DNA of 6,944 nucleotides, taken from positions 1 through 6,944 of the forward strand of contig CAKZXL010000450.1 of the NCBI GenBank assembly GCA_937883885.1. The letters run 5' to 3'. How positions within the stretch are numbered: position 1 is the stretch's first letter; every line of letters starts with the position of its first letter. Below the pieces are notes generated by a model. The model searched no databases and was not told where the DNA came from. It was given only the letters and a program-made list of their open reading frames with translations. Origin of the DNA: an uncultured Aquincola sp. GTDB lineage: Bacteria > Pseudomonadota > Gammaproteobacteria > Burkholderiales > Burkholderiaceae. This document shows, piece after piece, positions 4,913 through 6,944 of this stretch. The position numbers and the translations under genes were made by a program.

Positions 4913-6944
4913 TCAATCCGGTGTCTGGTTACCTGAAGCCGTTTGGGAGAGCAATGGCGCCACGAACCTGGCGTTGGCAACAGGGCGCCCCTTCTCCGCA
5001 GACCACACCAGCGGCGACAGCTGTGCCCGGTACGGATGCACGTAAGGGGTCGCAAGGATAGCCTTGCGGTCGGCCTTCATGGCCGCGGCGCGATCCTCGC
5101 CCTGCAACTTGTCGTCGCGCCCGGTCCTCCAGAAGAAGTCGCCGACCTTGGCCGCGCGGTTGCGCAGACCTTTGTTGTGCGAGGCGCGCAACCAACGCGT
5201 GTCCGTCCCCAGCAATTCGCCGAGCGCACGATCAAAGGACAGCTCGACGCTTGTCTCGGTGAGGGACGGGCCGGACTTCTTGCCGTCGTTGCGGCCCTGG
5301 AACCTGTGAAAGCTGTCGCGCTTGGCGTTGATGTGGATGCGGCGATTCTTGAACGCGGGGTTCCAGGTGTTGCGAGGGATGTGCTCGCCAGGCGGCACGT
5401 CGTGTGCGGCGAACTTGTCGCCGGCGGCCGTCGTCAGTTGCCACACCGGAGCTCGCAGCTTTGCTCGCTGCGAAGCCGAGCGTGAAAGGCGGGCCTCCAC
5501 AGCCTTTCGCTGTTCGACGGTGCCGTAACCCCAAAGGACGCTGGCCGCATAGGCCCGCATGTACACCATCTCAAGCGCGTAGCCGTCCTTGCTGAACACG
5601 CCGATGGGCAGGGCCAGGATCACGTCGATGGTGTGACTGGTGCGATTGCGCGCGTTCTGCGACAAGGTCTCGCTGAAGACCCGCATGAACAGACTCTCCG
5701 GCACGCCGGCGCCTGGACCCGCTCGCAGCACCGGCTCCCACTCCACGGACCCCGCCAGCAGGGCCGGGATGGCGCCGTACTTGCGTAGCGAGATGGGCTC
5801 TTCCTTGTCGTTGAGCCAAGCGTCGAGCCCCTCCCAGCGGCGCACCTCGACCTCGGAGGCCGGCAGCACCTTGGACATCCACAGCAGGGTCTGGCTGCCG
5901 ATCTTCAGCTTGGTCTTGCCGGGATCGAGCGTGATGCGCTTTACCCAGCGCCAGGTCAGGACGTTCGGGTACGGCGCGCGATCCTCTTCGCTGGCGACGA
6001 CATAGAGCATCAGCTTGGCCTTCCCGGAGCGAGTCAGCAGCAGCGGGGTGACGCCGCTCGTCGCCAGGTAGTCCTCGACCATGGACCGCAGCTCAGGAGT
6101 CATGTGGCCGGCCGGTACCATCAGCGTCAGGACTTCGTTCAGGGCTGCCTTGTCGTCGATGGTGGGCAGCGGTGCGCCGCGGCGCGCCGCCCGCCAGTTG
6201 CGCACGGCATTTCCGAGGCCGGCTCGGGCCTGCTCAGGCGTCAAACCGCCGAACTCCACAGCCGCATCCAGCAGGTAGGCGCGGGCGTCGCGCTCGGCCT
6301 CCGCCTCGCGGCCCAGGTAGTCCTCCAGGCGGCGGAACAGACGCAGATAGGACACGCCCATCGAGCGGTTGATGCGGCTGTGCCGGAAACGACTCACCTC
6401 CTCAGCGCAGACGTTGTCGACGCAGATCCACCAAGCCTCTTCGTGGGGGTCGTTGTCGCCCACCTTCAGGAAGCAGTTAACGTTCTCGACAGGACCACGG
6501 TTGCCGTATGGGTCGCGCGCCTGCAGGCACACGGCAAGCTCACCACTTTCCTTGACGACAACAAAGGGGCTCTGGAACTGGGCCTCCGTCGGACGCAGGA
6601 AGTTTCGCCGCTTGATTTCGGGGGCGGCATTGGTGATGCCGGAGCTGTTGAGCATGAAGACTCGTGAGCCGCTTTGCAGCATGCGGTTCTTCTCCTGCCA
6701 CCAGGCCTCAAGGCGCGGCAGGCTGTCACCGATGAGCCGGTCGCCGTCGTCGTCAGCCAGGAAGCGGAAATAGGCTTCCTGGAAGCTGACTTCCATGAAC
6801 TGCATCTGGCGCTCAGGCGGATAGAAGTCGCCGAAGAGCTTGAGGCGATGGTCCAGGCCACACAGCAGGATCAGGAAGCGCTTGTAGATGAGCGCCATGT
6901 TGTCGAAGTCCTTGGCCGCCTGGCCGAACTCGACGTCCCGCAGC
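4913..6944 (-). CDS. Large protein of unknown function (N-terminus beyond the window)
   Basis: At least 676 codons are visible. The frame stays open through the right edge, reading LRDVEFGQAAKDFDN before the first in-window ATG at 6898, so that ATG is probably internal. No signal peptide or clear membrane span is seen in the visible part. Counting from that ATG, conspicuous features are aromatic clusters (EAWW at 64-67 and 154-157), cysteines in a loose group at 124, 142, 159 and 164, a charged helical region at about 183-245 (SYLRLFRRLEDYLGREAEAE), and a basic C-terminal third with IHINAKRDSFHRFQGRNDGK at 521-540 and WRTGRDDK at 590-597. Such basic patches could bind nucleic acid. I looked for a Walker A motif, helicase motifs, HNH, PD-(D/E)XK and the tyrosine-recombinase Arg-HxxR-Tyr set and found none that is convincing. 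The codon bias is strong and typical of a real, maintained gene. It is followed by the lipoprotein gene in a probable operon. Confidence 0.85.
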   Translation of the reverse strand, partial: LRDVEFGQAAKDFDNMALIYKRFLILLCGLDHRLKLFGDFYPPERQMQFMEVSFQEAYFRFLADDDGDRLIGDSLPRLEAWWQEKNRMLQSGSRVFMLNSSGITNAAPEIKRRNFLRPTEAQFQSPFVVVKESGELAVCLQARDPYGNRGPVENVNCFLKVGDNDPHEEAWWICVDNVCAEEVSRFRHSRINRSMGVSYLRLFRRLEDYLGREAEAERDARAYLLDAAVEFGGLTPEQARAGLGNAVRNWRAARRGAPLPTIDDKAALNEVLTLMVPAGHMTPELRSMVEDYLATSGVTPLLLTRSGKAKLMLYVVASEEDRAPYPNVLTWRWVKRITLDPGKTKLKIGSQTLLWMSKVLPASEVEVRRWEGLDAWLNDKEEPISLRKYGAIPALLAGSVEWEPVLRAGPGAGVPESLFMRVFSETLSQNARNRTSHTIDVILALPIGVFSKDGYALEMVYMRAYAASVLWGYGTVEQRKAVEARLSRSASQRAKLRAPVWQLTTAAGDKFAAHDVPPGEHIPRNTWNPAFKNRRIHINAKRDSFHRFQGRNDGKKSGPSLTETSVELSFDRALGELLGTDTRWLRASHNKGLRNRAAKVGDFFWRTGRDDKLQGEDRAAAMKADRKAILATPYVHPYRAQLSPLVWSAEKGRPVANARFVAPLLSQTASGNQTPD

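Noticed and set aside
4913..6944. Large protein as an integrase or transposition protein
   Set aside because: Considered because of the basic C-terminal third, but the Arg-HxxR-Tyr set and DDE spacing could not be placed; similarity is impressionistic only.

Overview
The window is GC-rich DNA from what is probably a betaproteobacterium, most likely Burkholderiales. Two features suggest this: the strong G/C preference at third codon positions, and a gene for a protein ending in a PEP-CTERM sorting signal, a system common in exosortase-carrying Betaproteobacteria. The species cannot be named from the sequence. The stretch looks like an accessory region, because it combines a phage-type gene, a long non-coding stretch, a probable type IV restriction enzyme and two genes I do not recognise.

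Left part (1-676): the tail of an unidentified gene overlaps by one base (TGATG) a small four-cysteine protein of the DUF6283 type, a family I associate with phages and prophages. A rho-independent terminator follows. It lies inside a nearly perfect 16-bp inverted repeat whose arms are 90 bases apart. From 677 to 1414 I find no credible gene.

Middle (1415-2550): a secreted PEP-CTERM protein with a signal peptide, preceded by small hairpins and followed by a structured non-coding gap. The gap ends in a terminator-like hairpin that serves the opposite strand.

Right part (2551-6944): a 94-residue membrane protein (minus strand) and a DNA sulfur-binding-domain plus HNH endonuclease (plus strand) are transcribed divergently from a 67-base gap that holds a 7-bp inverted repeat. 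The endonuclease is the best functional call in the window: it resembles enzymes that cut phosphorothioate-modified foreign DNA. It runs head-on, with 9 bases between stops, into a minus-strand pair. That pair is a large protein of unknown function whose start lies beyond the right edge, followed by a lipoprotein of unknown function. They probably form an operon.

The endonuclease would be expected to act alone as a type IV restriction system. No dnd or ssp modification genes are visible, as expected for a host that must not carry the modification itself. No sequence evidence ties the large protein, the lipoprotein or the small membrane protein to it beyond proximity.
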